DNA of 32,432 bases from Microvirga puerhi (GTDB taxonomy: Bacteria > Pseudomonadota > Alphaproteobacteria > Rhizobiales > Beijerinckiaceae). The stretch is from NCBI RefSeq assembly GCF_020089865.1, contig NZ_JAIRBM010000031.1, forward strand, positions 1 to 32,432. Reading direction: 5' to 3'. The translations under genes were made by a program, and so were the position numbers. The notes beneath the pieces were generated by a model. That model was not told where the DNA came from. It saw nothing but the letters and a program-made list of their open reading frames with translations, and made no database searches. Below, piece by piece: positions 1 through 8,503 of this stretch. Every line of letters begins with the position of its first letter. The first letter of the stretch is position 1.

Positions 1-2
1 TC

Positions 3-632
3 GACGTGATGCAGGTCTCGGACATCACCAAGGTGGTCTCGCCCGATACCTTCGAGCGGCCGATCTATGCCGGCAACGCGATCCAGACGGTGCAGGCCAC
101 CGATGCCAAGACGGTGCTCACGGTGCGGACCGCGGCCTTTCCTGCGGCGGCTGAGGGTGGCTCTGCCCCCATCGAGGCGGTCGGCCCGGCCGACGATCCC
201 GGCCTGTCGCGGTTCAAGGGCGCGGAGATCGCCCAGACCGACCGGCCGGAGCTGACCTCGGCGAAGATCATCATCTCGGGCGGGCGCTCGCTGGGCTCGG
301 CGGAGAACTTCGCCAAGTATATCGCGCCGCTGGCCGATCAGCTCGGGGCGGCGATGGGGGCTTCGCGGGCGGCGGTGGATGCGGGCTATGCGCCGAACGA
401 CTGGCAGGTCGGCCAGACCGGCAAGGTGGTGGCGCCGGATCTTTACATTGCGGTGGGGATTTCAGGGGCCATTCAGCACCTGGCGGGTATGAAGGATTCC
501 AAGGTGATCGTGGCGATCAACAAGGACGAGGAGGCACCGATCTTCCAGGTCGCCGATTATGGTATCGTCGGTGACCTCTTCCAAGTGCTTCCAGAACTAG
601 GTGACGCTCTCTCAAGCACATCAACGCAGTGA
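3..632 (+). CDS. etfA: Electron transfer flavoprotein alpha subunit, C-terminal part (5' end outside window)
   Basis: This is the C-terminal two-thirds of the ETF alpha subunit, which with EtfB accepts electrons from acyl-CoA dehydrogenases and passes them to ETF-quinone oxidoreductase. The reading frame is already open at base 3, so the gene begins outside the window. The FAD domain is plain: an SGGRSLGS segment, the GASRAAVDAGYAPNDWQVGQTG stretch (conserved core shown only in part), and GISGAIQHLAGM followed by AINKDEEAPIFQVADYG. The protein ends in an unusual SSTSTQ tail after LPELGDAL. Codons up to about base 555 end almost only in G or C. The last 25 or so codons use many A/T-ending codons, like the genes that follow. 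It may be a core gene whose 3' end was replaced when the cluster arrived. Three acyl-CoA dehydrogenases downstream would need an ETF. Confidence 0.95.
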   Translation, partial: DVMQVSDITKVVSPDTFERPIYAGNAIQTVQATDAKTVLTVRTAAFPAAAEGGSAPIEAVGPADDPGLSRFKGAEIAQTDRPELTSAKIIISGGRSLGSAENFAKYIAPLADQLGAAMGASRAAVDAGYAPNDWQVGQTGKVVAPDLYIAVGISGAIQHLAGMKDSKVIVAINKDEEAPIFQVADYGIVGDLFQVLPELGDALSSTSTQ

Positions 633-788
633 GAAGGGGGAGAGGCCCATCTCAGATGGCAAGAGCGCGTCGAGGTAAGAACCCTGCCGCCAAGCAAAGA
701 TCCTGCACCTTGGTTTCGTGACTTGGGCCATGTTTGCTCCTCGTGCAGAACGAAAGATCCGCGCTAGTCAAGATTGGGAGCATTGGAC

Positions 789-1838
789 GTGAAAACATCT
801 CCGTCGCTCCGGGCAGGATCCGGCCTGACCTTTCCGTTCGCAGAGCCCCCTGCAACTGGCCAAGTGCGGCAGGTTGCGCCGGGAATCCTATGGACCCGCA
901 TTCCACTGCCGTTCCGCCTCGACCACGTCAACGTCTACCTGATTGAGGATGGGGATGGATGGGCCATCCTCGACACCGGCATTGCGGACGATCCGACGCG
1001 ATCGGTTTGGCAGACCCTCCTGGCCGGCCCTTTGGCTGGCCAGCGGTTGACGCGCCTCATCGTTACTCATTTCCATCCCGACCACATAGGCCTCGCAGGC
1101 TGGTTGAGCCAGCGCTTCGACTTGCCTGTGCTGACGAGCCTCAGCAGCTATTTCGGCTGTCTCAATATGTCGCTCAGCCCCGAAGCAAGGGCGTCCAAGC
1201 CCTATCGCGACTTCTATCTCAGCCACGGCATGGCGCCCGAGACTGCGGATTTCGTTGTAACCCGAGGTCGCACGTATCCTCAGATGGTGACACCCCTGCC
1301 GCCAACATTCTCCCGGGTCGTCGCAGGAGAGGTCTTGACAATCGGTGGTCGTGACTTCGAGGTACGCTTTGGCGACGGCCATGCGCCCGATCAGCTCATG
1401 TTGTATTGCCCCGCTGATAACATCTTTTTCCCGGCGGATCAGGTTCTCGCCCGGATCACGCCCAATATCGGTGTCTCGGAGGTCGATCCCGATGGCAATC
1501 CGCTCGGCCTTTATCTTAGCTCACTGAATGTCATTATGAACTGGGTTCCTCCTGACGCTTTGGTTTTGCCGGGCCACGAGCTTCCTTTCCGTGGCTTGCA
1601 TGCGCGCTGCCGCGAACTCGCAGAACATCATGAGGAGCGCTGCACTCGTATCGCAAACGCCTGTCGTATCAGGCCATACTCCATCGCCGACTTGGTGCCC
1701 GTTCTCTTCGCGCGTCCGCTTGATCCACATCAGCTGATCTTCGCCTTCAGCGAAGCCCATGCCCACGTGAACGCGATGGTGTATCGTGGTGAGCTGATGT
1801 GGATAGATGCCGAAGGAGGAAAAGTCCGTACCGGATGA
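789..1838 (+). CDS. Metallo-beta-lactamase-fold hydrolase
   Basis: A metal-dependent hydrolase of the metallo-beta-lactamase superfamily, about 349 residues. The zinc motif HxHxDH is at residues 94-99 (THFHPDHIG), with further candidate ligands in DGHAPDQ and PGHELPF. There is no signal peptide, so it is probably cytosolic. I chose the GTG at 789 because a GGGAG ribosome-binding site lies at 776-780 with 8-nt spacing; an in-frame TTG at 774 is the alternative. The family includes glyoxalase II-like thioesterases, lactonases and alkylsulfatase relatives, and the substrate cannot be read from the sequence. In this setting a CoA-thioester or lactone hydrolase is a reasonable guess. It stands apart from the next unit, with 360 bases between, and carries no good copy of the shared 16-bp motif. 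Confidence 0.8.
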   Translation: MKTSPSLRAGSGLTFPFAEPPATGQVRQVAPGILWTRIPLPFRLDHVNVYLIEDGDGWAILDTGIADDPTRSVWQTLLAGPLAGQRLTRLIVTHFHPDHIGLAGWLSQRFDLPVLTSLSSYFGCLNMSLSPEARASKPYRDFYLSHGMAPETADFVVTRGRTYPQMVTPLPPTFSRVVAGEVLTIGGRDFEVRFGDGHAPDQLMLYCPADNIFFPADQVLARITPNIGVSEVDPDGNPLGLYLSSLNVIMNWVPPDALVLPGHELPFRGLHARCRELAEHHEERCTRIANACRIRPYSIADLVPVLFARPLDPHQLIFAFSEAHAHVNAMVYRGELMWIDAEGGKVRTG

Positions 1839-2119
1839 GAAGATCGTCGCTTTCAGCGTGGGTGACAATCTTCGCGCGATAAAGCGACGAGCAGATTCCC
1901 AGTCTCGTCGGCCGTCGGCAGATCACGCTATACATCTGCGCAAGATTACGAACGTAGTCAGCCACCTGAACCTCGGGGCAGTGTAATCATGCTCCTAAGG
2001 AGCGGGACGAGGTAGTCATCTTCAAACCCATAGGGCGGGCTGTTCACATACGTTCTGAAAGAGGCAGTTGCAGAGGCTCACCACTACCGAAATGGCGGCG
2101 ATCTGCGCCTCGCGGCCGT
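1839..2119. other. Intergenic region without a recognised gene
   Basis: I see no credible coding region here. Short open frames on the minus strand run antisense into the hydrolase gene and have no recognisable family. A small perfect inverted repeat (GCTCC/GGAGC around TAA) lies near 1990-2002. The region ends at the first copy of the shared regulatory palindrome. Confidence 0.5.
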
Positions 2120-2135
2120 TAGTCCCTTCGGACGA
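2120..2135 (+). promoter_or_regulatory. Shared 16-bp palindromic motif, copy 1
   Basis: The sequence is TAGTCCCTTCGGACGA, with half-sites GTCC and GGAC in perfect inverted symmetry around CTTC. It is preceded by CGT and followed by TTG. The motif ends 63 bases before the crotonase start at 2199. It belongs to the family of repeated sites described in the findings. Confidence 0.7.
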
Positions 2136-2198
2136 TTGCAGATCCGGCATGCGGGCTTAGCTTGCATCGCCCGGCACGAGCACTGGGGAAGGGCAGCC

Positions 2199-3095
2199 AT
2201 GAGCGATCTTGTCGAACCGCGCAGAGCGGACATTACCTATGAGACGGCCGAGCCGGTCCGCTACGAGCAGGAAGGTCCCATCGCCTGGATCACCATGAAC
2301 AGGCCGCAGTTCAACAATGCCCAAAACTCCCAGATGACCTATGCGCTGGACGACGCGTTTCGCCGCGCCGTCGACGACGATGCCGTCAAGGTTATCGTTC
2401 TGCGGGGAGAGGGCAAACATTTCTCGGCGGGGCACGATATCGGCACGCCAGGCCGGGACGTGAACAGGACGTTTGAGCGCCGCCTTCTTTTCTCCGACCA
2501 CACCAACAAGCCTGCAGCCGAGATGCTCTATACGCGGGAGCACGAGGTATATCTGGGCATGTGCCGACGCTGGCGCGATCTCCCCAAACCGACCATCGCC
2601 CTTGTTCAGGGGGCCTGCATCGCGGGCGGATTGATGCTGGCATGGGTTTGCGATCTCATCATCGCGAGCGAGGATGCGTTCTTCCAGGATCCTGTCCTGC
2701 GCATGGGGATCCCGGGTGTCGAATACTTTGCTCACGCCTTTGAGCTTCCTCCTCGCGTGGCCAAAGAATTCATTCTGTTGGGTGAACGACTCGCTGCCTC
2801 GCGCGCGGAACAGTTCGGAATGGTCAACAAGGTCGTGCCTCGTACCGAACTGGAAGCTGCGGGACGGGTCATGGCGCAGCGCCTCGCGGAGCAGCCGCGC
2901 CTCGGCCTTTGGTTGACCAAGCAGGCCGTCAATCACGTGGAGGATCTGCGCGGCAAGCGGACGGCCATGGATGCTCATTACCACATGCACCATTTCGCGC
3001 ATGCGCAAAACGATCTGACGACCGGCAACATGCTCGGCGGCCATGATGCCAAGAGCATGGCTGCGGCCAACAAAAAGCAGGCAGGAGCCGCCTGA
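2199..3095 (+). CDS. Enoyl-CoA hydratase/isomerase (crotonase) family protein
   Basis: A 298-residue crotonase-fold protein that probably hydrates or otherwise acts on an enoyl-CoA during ring or side-chain beta-oxidation. Oxyanion-hole elements are seen in HFSAGHDIG and GACIAGGLML. A longer than usual loop (roughly residues 85-115) follows the first element and the C-terminal tail is long, so it is not the short FadB-type hydratase. I start at the ATG at 2199, behind a GGGAAGGGC ribosome-binding site; an upstream in-frame start at 2136 would place coding sequence directly against the regulatory palindrome. It is the first gene of a + unit with two acyl-CoA dehydrogenases, and a shared motif lies upstream. 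The exact substrate is unknown. Confidence 0.85.
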   Translation: MSDLVEPRRADITYETAEPVRYEQEGPIAWITMNRPQFNNAQNSQMTYALDDAFRRAVDDDAVKVIVLRGEGKHFSAGHDIGTPGRDVNRTFERRLLFSDHTNKPAAEMLYTREHEVYLGMCRRWRDLPKPTIALVQGACIAGGLMLAWVCDLIIASEDAFFQDPVLRMGIPGVEYFAHAFELPPRVAKEFILLGERLAASRAEQFGMVNKVVPRTELEAAGRVMAQRLAEQPRLGLWLTKQAVNHVEDLRGKRTAMDAHYHMHHFAHAQNDLTTGNMLGGHDAKSMAAANKKQAGAA

Positions 3096-3134
3096 CAGAA
3101 GGAGCTCACGCGCCGTCGGCTGACAAGGACATCC

Positions 3135-4298
3135 ATGAACCTGATCTATACCGAAGAGCAGAATGCCTTCCGACAGGAGGTGAGATCCTGGCTTGAGACG
3201 CATGTGCCGCGCCAGCCCTTGCCATCTTTCGATGCAAGCCGCGAGGGTTTCGAGGCGCACCGTGAGTGGGAGCGCGTTCTCAACGAAGGGCGCTGGGGCA
3301 TGGTGACGTGGCCGGAGCGCTATGGCGGTCGTGGCCTCGACCTCATTCAATGGCTTATCTTCGAGGAGGAGTACTATCGTGCGGGCGCGCCGCTGCGCGT
3401 CAATCAGAACGGCATCTTCCTGCTCGGCCCCACGCTGATGGAGTACGGAACCCACGAGCAGAAGAGCCGCTTCCTCCCGAAGATGGCATCGGGTGACGAG
3501 ATCTGGGCTCAGGCCTGGTCCGAACCGCAGGCGGGAAGCGATCTTGCTGCCGTGCGGGCCAGTGCCACCCGCGAGGGCGAGGAGTATGTTCTGCGTGGTC
3601 ACAAGATCTGGTCGTCGCGGGCCGTTTTCGCCGATTGGGCTTTCGGCCTCTTCCGCACAGACCCAGGGTCCGAACGCCACAAGGGCCTCTCCTTGATCTT
3701 CTTTCCGCTCGATGCGCCAGGCGTTCGGGTTCAGGCCATTCCTCAGATCGATGGCGAGACGGGCTTCGCAGAAATCTTCCTGGAAGATGTGCGGGTACCA
3801 GTTTTCAACCGCCTAGGGGCGGAGGGTGAGGGCTGGAGCATCTGCATGGCGACGGCTGGCTTCGAGCGCGGCCTCATGCTGCGCAGTCCTGCGCGGTTCC
3901 AAGTGACGGCCCGGCGCCTCGTCGAGCTGTTCAAGAGGTGCGAGGCGGACGCCGACCCAGCCATGCGGGCTGCGGTTCTGAAAGCATGGATGGACACGGA
4001 GGCATATGCACTTTCGATCTATCACACGGCGTCCCGTCTCAATGTGGGCGGCAAAATCGGCGCAGAGGCGAGCACGAATAAGATCTTCTGGTCGGAGATG
4101 GACATCTCAATGCACAAGGCCGCCCTTTCACTTCTCGGCGTGAGAGCGGAATTGTCCAGACAAGCTTCCGAGGCTGAAGAAGCCGGACGGTGGCTCGACG
4201 GGTACTTCTTCTCTCTCGCGGGCCCCATCTATGCAGGTTCCAACGAGATTCAGCGCAACATCATCGCCGAGCGGTTGCTCGGCCTCCCACGGGCGTGA
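3135..4298 (+). CDS. Acyl-CoA dehydrogenase, first subunit of a probable pair
   Basis: A 387-residue flavoprotein of the acyl-CoA dehydrogenase family. The N-terminal helical domain begins NLIYTEEQNAFRQEVR, the middle FAD-contact stretch contains WAQAWSEPQAGSDLA, and the C-terminal signature is YAGSNEIQRNIIAERLLGLPR. At the position where medium-chain enzymes carry the catalytic Glu just before GT, this protein has Ala, as is common in the heteromeric steroid-type dehydrogenases of actinobacteria. The catalytic base may therefore lie elsewhere or in a partner. The next gene starts 8 bases after this stop and encodes a smaller homologue, the usual arrangement for alpha2beta2 enzymes such as FadE28-FadE29 (established for Mycobacterium tuberculosis). 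Its role would be to introduce a double bond in a ring- or propionate-bearing CoA ester. Confidence 0.9.
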   Translation: MNLIYTEEQNAFRQEVRSWLETHVPRQPLPSFDASREGFEAHREWERVLNEGRWGMVTWPERYGGRGLDLIQWLIFEEEYYRAGAPLRVNQNGIFLLGPTLMEYGTHEQKSRFLPKMASGDEIWAQAWSEPQAGSDLAAVRASATREGEEYVLRGHKIWSSRAVFADWAFGLFRTDPGSERHKGLSLIFFPLDAPGVRVQAIPQIDGETGFAEIFLEDVRVPVFNRLGAEGEGWSICMATAGFERGLMLRSPARFQVTARRLVELFKRCEADADPAMRAAVLKAWMDTEAYALSIYHTASRLNVGGKIGAEASTNKIFWSEMDISMHKAALSLLGVRAELSRQASEAEEAGRWLDGYFFSLAGPIYAGSNEIQRNIIAERLLGLPRA

Positions 4299-4306
4299 GC
4301 GGTCAA

Positions 4307-5371
4307 ATGGACTTCCGTTTCTCCGACGAACAGGTCATGACCGCAGACGTGGTCCGCGCACTTCTGGCGGAGGTCTGCACTTCGCAGGATCTGCGCAGGC
4401 TTATGACCACGGGCAGCACACAGGACGAGACTCGCTGGAAAAAGCTCGGCGAACTCGGTCTCGCTGGCGTTCTCGTTCCGGAAGAGAGGGGCGGGCTCGG
4501 ACTTGCGCCCGTCGATTTCGTGCAAGTTGCCGAAGCCTGCGGATACCGCTGCCTTCCCGAACCGCTCGTAGACAATATCGGCATCGCTCTGCCGCTCTTA
4601 GCTGCTTTTGCTGATCGGACGGGAGTCTCTCCTCATCTGGAGCGGGCTCTCGCGGGAGAAATCGCCGTCGCAGTCTCTCTTCCAATCAACCCTTACTTTG
4701 CCAACGCGGACAGAGCGTCGGTCGCCCTCGTTGTTCGGAGCGATGGTCTTCATTTGGCGGCGCTTTCCCCCGAGATGCTGACGATGCAGCCGAGCGCTGA
4801 CCCGTTCCGGCGCCTCCATACCATCGCACTCGCTCCCGGCAGCGCGACGCGGATTGCGACTCCCGAGGAGGCGGCGGACCCTCTTCGACAGACATTGGAC
4901 CGAGGAGCACTTTTCACGGCTGCTCAGCTCCTTGGTATGGCGCAGGGCTGCGTGGATCTGGCCGTCGGATACGCCAAAGAGCGGCAACAATTCGGCCGCC
5001 CGATTGGATCCTATCAAGCTATCAAGCATCACCTCGCCACCGTGCAAGTGAAGATCGAATTCGCGCGACCTGTCCTTTATGCCGCGGCGGTCGACCTCCC
5101 GCGCGACGATCTTCATTCTCGCGCCCGCGTCTCCCAGGCCAAGCTCGCCGCATCCGAGGCGGCGGATCTTGCTGCTCAGACCGCGATCCAGGTTCACGGT
5201 GCCATGGGCTATTCCTGGGAGGTGGACGTTCATCTCTACCTGAAGCGCATCATTGCGCTAACCCAGTCCTGGGGCAGTCCGTCATTCCATCGGGAACGCG
5301 TGGCGGAGCGCATCTTCAACGCACCGCTCGGACCTGAGACCACTTTCGCGAGAGAAGCTGACTGTGCCTGA
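4307..5371 (+). CDS. Acyl-CoA dehydrogenase, second (short) subunit of a probable pair
   Basis: A 354-residue acyl-CoA dehydrogenase homologue, shorter than the roughly 380-400 residues of full enzymes. It begins MDFRFSDEQVMTADVVR and carries the C-terminal QVHGAMGYSWEVDVHLYLKR segment typical of the second subunit in heteromeric enzymes. The middle FAD-binding domain is weakly conserved compared with the partner gene. The start at 4307 is set by alignment with family N-termini; the frame is open further upstream but overlaps the previous gene. The spacing of 8 bases to the preceding stop predicts translational coupling and equal amounts. I infer a heteromeric dehydrogenase with the product of the preceding gene; a lone enzyme is the alternative. 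Confidence 0.88.
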   Translation: MDFRFSDEQVMTADVVRALLAEVCTSQDLRRLMTTGSTQDETRWKKLGELGLAGVLVPEERGGLGLAPVDFVQVAEACGYRCLPEPLVDNIGIALPLLAAFADRTGVSPHLERALAGEIAVAVSLPINPYFANADRASVALVVRSDGLHLAALSPEMLTMQPSADPFRRLHTIALAPGSATRIATPEEAADPLRQTLDRGALFTAAQLLGMAQGCVDLAVGYAKERQQFGRPIGSYQAIKHHLATVQVKIEFARPVLYAAAVDLPRDDLHSRARVSQAKLAASEAADLAAQTAIQVHGAMGYSWEVDVHLYLKRIIALTQSWGSPSFHRERVAERIFNAPLGPETTFAREADCA

Positions 5372-5451
5372 GCCTCGTCATTCGATTTGGCAGGACGCAT
5401 GGCGCCGGAAGCGCAGCCCAGGTCGATATCTCTATCGTCGAAAGGCCGATC

Positions 5452-6057
5452 ATGCCCGTCTATGCCTTTGAGGGGATCATTCCCGTCGTTCATCCGACGA
5501 CCTATCTCCATCCCACCGCAGTCCTCATTGGCGACGTGATCATCGGGCCGCGCTGCTACATTGGCCCAAACGCATCCCTGCGCGGTGATTTCGGACGGAT
5601 CGTCATCGAGGGCGATTCGAGCGTTCAGGACAGCTGCACCCTTCATACCTCGGCCAGTTCCGACTGCATCGTCCGCCGAGGCGCCACCATCGGCCATGGA
5701 GCGATCCTACACGGCTGCGTCGTGGGCGAGAACGCCCTCATCGGCATGAACTCCGTCGTTCTGGACAATGCCGAGATCGGCGACGAGTCCCTCGTCGCAG
5801 CCTTGAGCCTCGTGAAATCCGATATGCGCGCGCCACAGCGTAGCCTCATCGCCGGTAATCCGGCAGCAGTTGTGAAGTCGATGGCTGAGGACGCCATCCG
5901 CTGGCGCAATGACGGGCAGGGGGAATATCAGAGGCTTGCGGACCGCTCCCGCACTCTTCTCATCGCGTGTGAGCCACTATCCGAGCCCGAGCCGGACCGC
6001 CGGCGAATCGGCGGCATAACGCGGCCCGTCCGCTTGAGCGTCGCCACCCGGTCATAG
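5452..6057 (+). CDS. Hexapeptide-repeat protein of the PaaY/CaiE (gamma-carbonic anhydrase-like) family
   Basis: A 201-residue left-handed beta-helix protein. Hexapeptide repeats run from about residue 18 to 130 (HPTAVLIGDVIIG, YIGPNASLRGDFG, AILHGCVVGENALIG). The three metal-binding histidines of the family are present at residues 65, 82 and 87 (TLH, GHGA, LHGC). It resembles both PaaY of phenylacetate degradation, a thioesterase that removes dead-end CoA esters, and CaiE of carnitine clusters. A CoA-ester salvage role in a ring-degradation cluster would suit it. The C-terminal region, rich in Arg and Pro, also fits PaaY/CaiE. It follows the dehydrogenase pair by 80 bases and is probably cotranscribed. 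Confidence 0.85.
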   Translation: MPVYAFEGIIPVVHPTTYLHPTAVLIGDVIIGPRCYIGPNASLRGDFGRIVIEGDSSVQDSCTLHTSASSDCIVRRGATIGHGAILHGCVVGENALIGMNSVVLDNAEIGDESLVAALSLVKSDMRAPQRSLIAGNPAAVVKSMAEDAIRWRNDGQGEYQRLADRSRTLLIACEPLSEPEPDRRRIGGITRPVRLSVATRS

Positions 6058-6070
6058 TCCGAGCTCGGCC

Positions 6071-6092
6071 AGAGGCGTGGTAACCTCTTTTT
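6071..6092 (+). terminator. Possible weak intrinsic terminator
   Basis: A 5-bp stem AGAGG/CCTCT with an 8-base loop is followed by five T residues. It lies after the hexapeptide-protein gene and before the second metallo-hydrolase. The stem is short, so termination would be partial at best. Confidence 0.25.
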
Positions 6093-6189
6093 ACACGTCT
6101 GACGCTCCTGACTCCGCCATCGGATGTAGAGCATTCTTCATGCTGTCGGAGGACCTGGCTCGCGCTGAACCTGACCGCGAGGGGATGAC

Positions 6190-7104
6190 ATGACACAGCC
6201 GAACTCTGACCGGGAAGATGAAACCCATCCAATTTATGGCGAAGCGGTTCCCATTGATCCTGACATCCTCAGGGTGACAGCTCACAACCCGGGCCCTTTC
6301 ACTTTCTGGGGAACGAATACCTATATCGTCGGCACCGAGACTCTTGCTATCATCGATCCCGGTCCCGACGATGCCGAGCATCTCCAGCTTCTCCTTTTGA
6401 TCATCGGTAGGAGACCGGTCAGCCATATCTTTGTGACCCATACACATCGCGATCATTCGGAGCTCGCAGCGGCCCTGAAGGCGGCCACCGGCGCGAAAAT
6501 TGCGGCGCACGGCTCTCAGCCTCAGCTCCAGCCGGCCCGTGGGCGAGCCGGCAAGCTGCTCGATGCGGGCAGCAATTTCGCGTTTGCGCCAGACCTCGCC
6601 CTTCGTGACGGGGACGTCGTTGCCGGCGACGGATGGTCCATCGGGGCGATCCACACACCGGGCCATGCCTCCAACCACTTAGCCTTCAGCCTAGTGGGAA
6701 AGGATATCCTGTTTTCCGGCGATCATGTGATGGGATGGTCTACGACCATTGTCGCGCCACCGGACGGTTCGATGACGGACTACATCGCATCTCTCGGTAA
6801 GCTGCTTGACCGGGATGATACGATCTATCTCCCCGGCCATGGCGGGCGGATCATGCAGCCACTCGACCGTGTCCGCACGCTTCGCACCTATCGCCAGATG
6901 CGCGAAGCAATGATTCTGACGCGCGTCAGAGGCGGGGACCGGACCATTCCCGATATCGTGCGGGCCCTCTACCGTCGAGTCGATCCGGCTCTGCACGGTG
7001 CCGCAGGTCTGACGGTGTTCGCTCATCTCGAAAGTTTAATCGACCGTGGCCTCGTGACGACAGAGGGTCATGCGACGATGGACGGTCTATACGAGCCCGC
7101 CTAA
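6190..7104 (+). CDS. Metallo-beta-lactamase-fold hydrolase (LACTB2/glyoxalase II-like)
   Basis: A 304-residue cytosolic metallo-hydrolase. The HxHxDH motif lies at residues 84-89 (THTHRDHS), with further ligands in HTPGHASNH, FSGDHVMGW and LPGHGG. The C-terminal segment after about residue 220 contains a winged-helix-like region (IPDIVRALYRRVD... VFAHLESLIDRGLV), as in the LACTB2 type. The ATG at 6190 follows a GAGGGG ribosome-binding site. It is unlike the first metallo-hydrolase (789-1838) in length and C-terminal domain, so the two are not recent duplicates. Possible substrates are CoA thioesters or lactones; the sequence does not decide. Confidence 0.85.
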   Translation: MTQPNSDREDETHPIYGEAVPIDPDILRVTAHNPGPFTFWGTNTYIVGTETLAIIDPGPDDAEHLQLLLLIIGRRPVSHIFVTHTHRDHSELAAALKAATGAKIAAHGSQPQLQPARGRAGKLLDAGSNFAFAPDLALRDGDVVAGDGWSIGAIHTPGHASNHLAFSLVGKDILFSGDHVMGWSTTIVAPPDGSMTDYIASLGKLLDRDDTIYLPGHGGRIMQPLDRVRTLRTYRQMREAMILTRVRGGDRTIPDIVRALYRRVDPALHGAAGLTVFAHLESLIDRGLVTTEGHATMDGLYEPA

Positions 7105-7197
7105 TCGACGATTTCTTCGAGCTTGTAGGCACTCTCCGACAGGCTGTCCGCGAATTGCCACTCGATCTGCGGCTGCGCGATAGAAGCACGAAGGCTT

Positions 7198-7213
7198 TAG
7201 TCTTTTTGGACGA
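7198..7213 (+). promoter_or_regulatory. Shared 16-bp palindromic motif, copy 2
   Basis: The sequence is TAGTCTTTTTGGACGA, half-sites GTCT and GGAC around TTTT, followed by TG. It ends 86 bases before the start of the ABC-transporter binding protein (7300) and is the only such site in front of that unit. Confidence 0.65.
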
Positions 7214-7299
7214 TGCCGCAGCCCAGCCTGACCTGCGAGCCTGACGCGATGGCCCTTATCCTGTCTCAAAGCAGGGAGAGGCCTCCCGGGAGGAAGATA

Positions 7300-8496
7300 A
7301 TGAAAAGACTGTTGTTGGCGACATCGCTGATGCTGTCCACGGCGCTCACCGCGTCCGCACAGCAGGCGCCAAGCGTGAAGATCGCCGTTCTGAACGACCA
7401 AAGCACTTCCTTCTCCGCGCTGGGCGGCACGGAAGTCGTCGATGCCGTCAAACTCGCTATACAGGACTTTGGGGGCTCCGTCCTTGGGAAGCCGATCGAA
7501 TTCGTATCGGCGGACCATCAGAACAAACCAGAAGTAGCACTCTCCATCGCACGGGAATGGCTTGAACGAGATAATGTGGACGCCATCGTCGATATCGCGA
7601 ATTCGGCCATCGCCCTCAGCGTCAACAACTTGCTCGGACAGAACAAGAAAGTTGGTCTCTTCATCTCGCCGATTACGGATCGGCCGACCGAGGAAGATTG
7701 CAATGGGTATGGTGTTTCATGGGCCTATGACGCCTATTCCGTTGCGCGCTCCTCCGTGCGGGCGCAGCTTGATCGGGGTGGTGAAAGCTGGTTCATCATC
7801 TCGCCCGATTATGAGGCCGGAAAGGTTCTTGAGAGTACTGTGAAGACGGCCGTCGAGGAAGAGGGGGGCAAAGTTCTCAAGGCCATTCGCGCTCCTCTTG
7901 GCACGACCGATTTCTCCTCCTTCATTCTGCAGGCCCAATCCTCCGGCGCCAAAGTCGTTGCCCTCACCTTGAATGGACCGGAACTGGTGAACGCCCTCAA
8001 GCAGATCCAGGAATTCGGCCTCATTGATCAAGGGCAGCGGGTCGCGCTGACCGTGCTCCACCAGTCGGATGCGCGATCGATCGGCCTCGATGCCTTGAAA
8101 GGTATCCAATTCGCCTCGCCTTGGTACTGGAATACGGACGACGCGTCCAAGCGCTTCAAGGCGGAGATGATGAAAAAGACTGGCAATGCGCCAGGTTGGG
8201 TCGCTGCCGGCGCCTATTCCGCTACGACGAACTATCTGAATGCTGTCAAAGCCGTTGGCACGGATGATGCCGACAAGGTTCTGGCGAAGCTGCGTGAAAC
8301 CAAGATCAATGACTTCTTCGCACACAATGCGACGCTTTGGCCGAACGGACGCCTGATCCACGACATGTACCTTCTGGAAGTGAACAAGCCTGGTGAGGGC
8401 GACAGGCAAGACGTGTTCAAGGTGCTGGCGACTGTACCGGCGGAGCAGGCGTTCCGTTCGCTCGACCAGAGCAAATGCAAGCTCGTCAAGAAGTGA
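7300..8496 (+). CDS. ABC transporter substrate-binding protein, branched-chain amino acid (Liv) type
   Basis: A 398-residue periplasmic binding protein of the Leu/Ile/Val-receptor family (peripla_BP_6). The Sec signal peptide is residues 1 to about 20 (MKRLLLATSLMLSTALTASA, cleavage before QQAP). The mature part begins SVKIAVLNDQSTSFSALGG and shows two Rossmann-like lobes. ATG at 7300 is preceded by GGGAGGAAG; the frame stays open to 7213, but that start would bury the signal peptide. Family members bind amino acids, amides, aromatic acids and other small carboxylates. The nearby genes suggest a ring-derived carboxylic acid here, perhaps HIP-like. This is inference from context only. Confidence 0.92.
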   Translation: MKRLLLATSLMLSTALTASAQQAPSVKIAVLNDQSTSFSALGGTEVVDAVKLAIQDFGGSVLGKPIEFVSADHQNKPEVALSIAREWLERDNVDAIVDIANSAIALSVNNLLGQNKKVGLFISPITDRPTEEDCNGYGVSWAYDAYSVARSSVRAQLDRGGESWFIISPDYEAGKVLESTVKTAVEEEGGKVLKAIRAPLGTTDFSSFILQAQSSGAKVVALTLNGPELVNALKQIQEFGLIDQGQRVALTVLHQSDARSIGLDALKGIQFASPWYWNTDDASKRFKAEMMKKTGNAPGWVAAGAYSATTNYLNAVKAVGTDDADKVLAKLRETKINDFFAHNATLWPNGRLIHDMYLLEVNKPGEGDRQDVFKVLATVPAEQAFRSLDQSKCKLVKK

Positions 8497-8503
8497 TCTT
8501 TTG

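Noticed and set aside
765..780. TAGTCAAGATTGGGAG as another copy of the shared motif
   Set aside because: Only the left half-site fits, and it overlaps the ribosome-binding site of the hydrolase at 789, unlike all the good copies.
2157..3680. Long minus-strand open frame of 507 codons
   Set aside because: It is antisense to the crotonase and first acyl-CoA dehydrogenase genes, has no family features, and is an effect of GC-rich codon bias.
6055..6068. TAGTCC followed by the palindrome CCGAGCTCGG at the end of the hexapeptide-protein gene
   Set aside because: It lacks the RGAC half-site, and the short palindrome overlaps the stop codon; chance is likely in GC-rich DNA.
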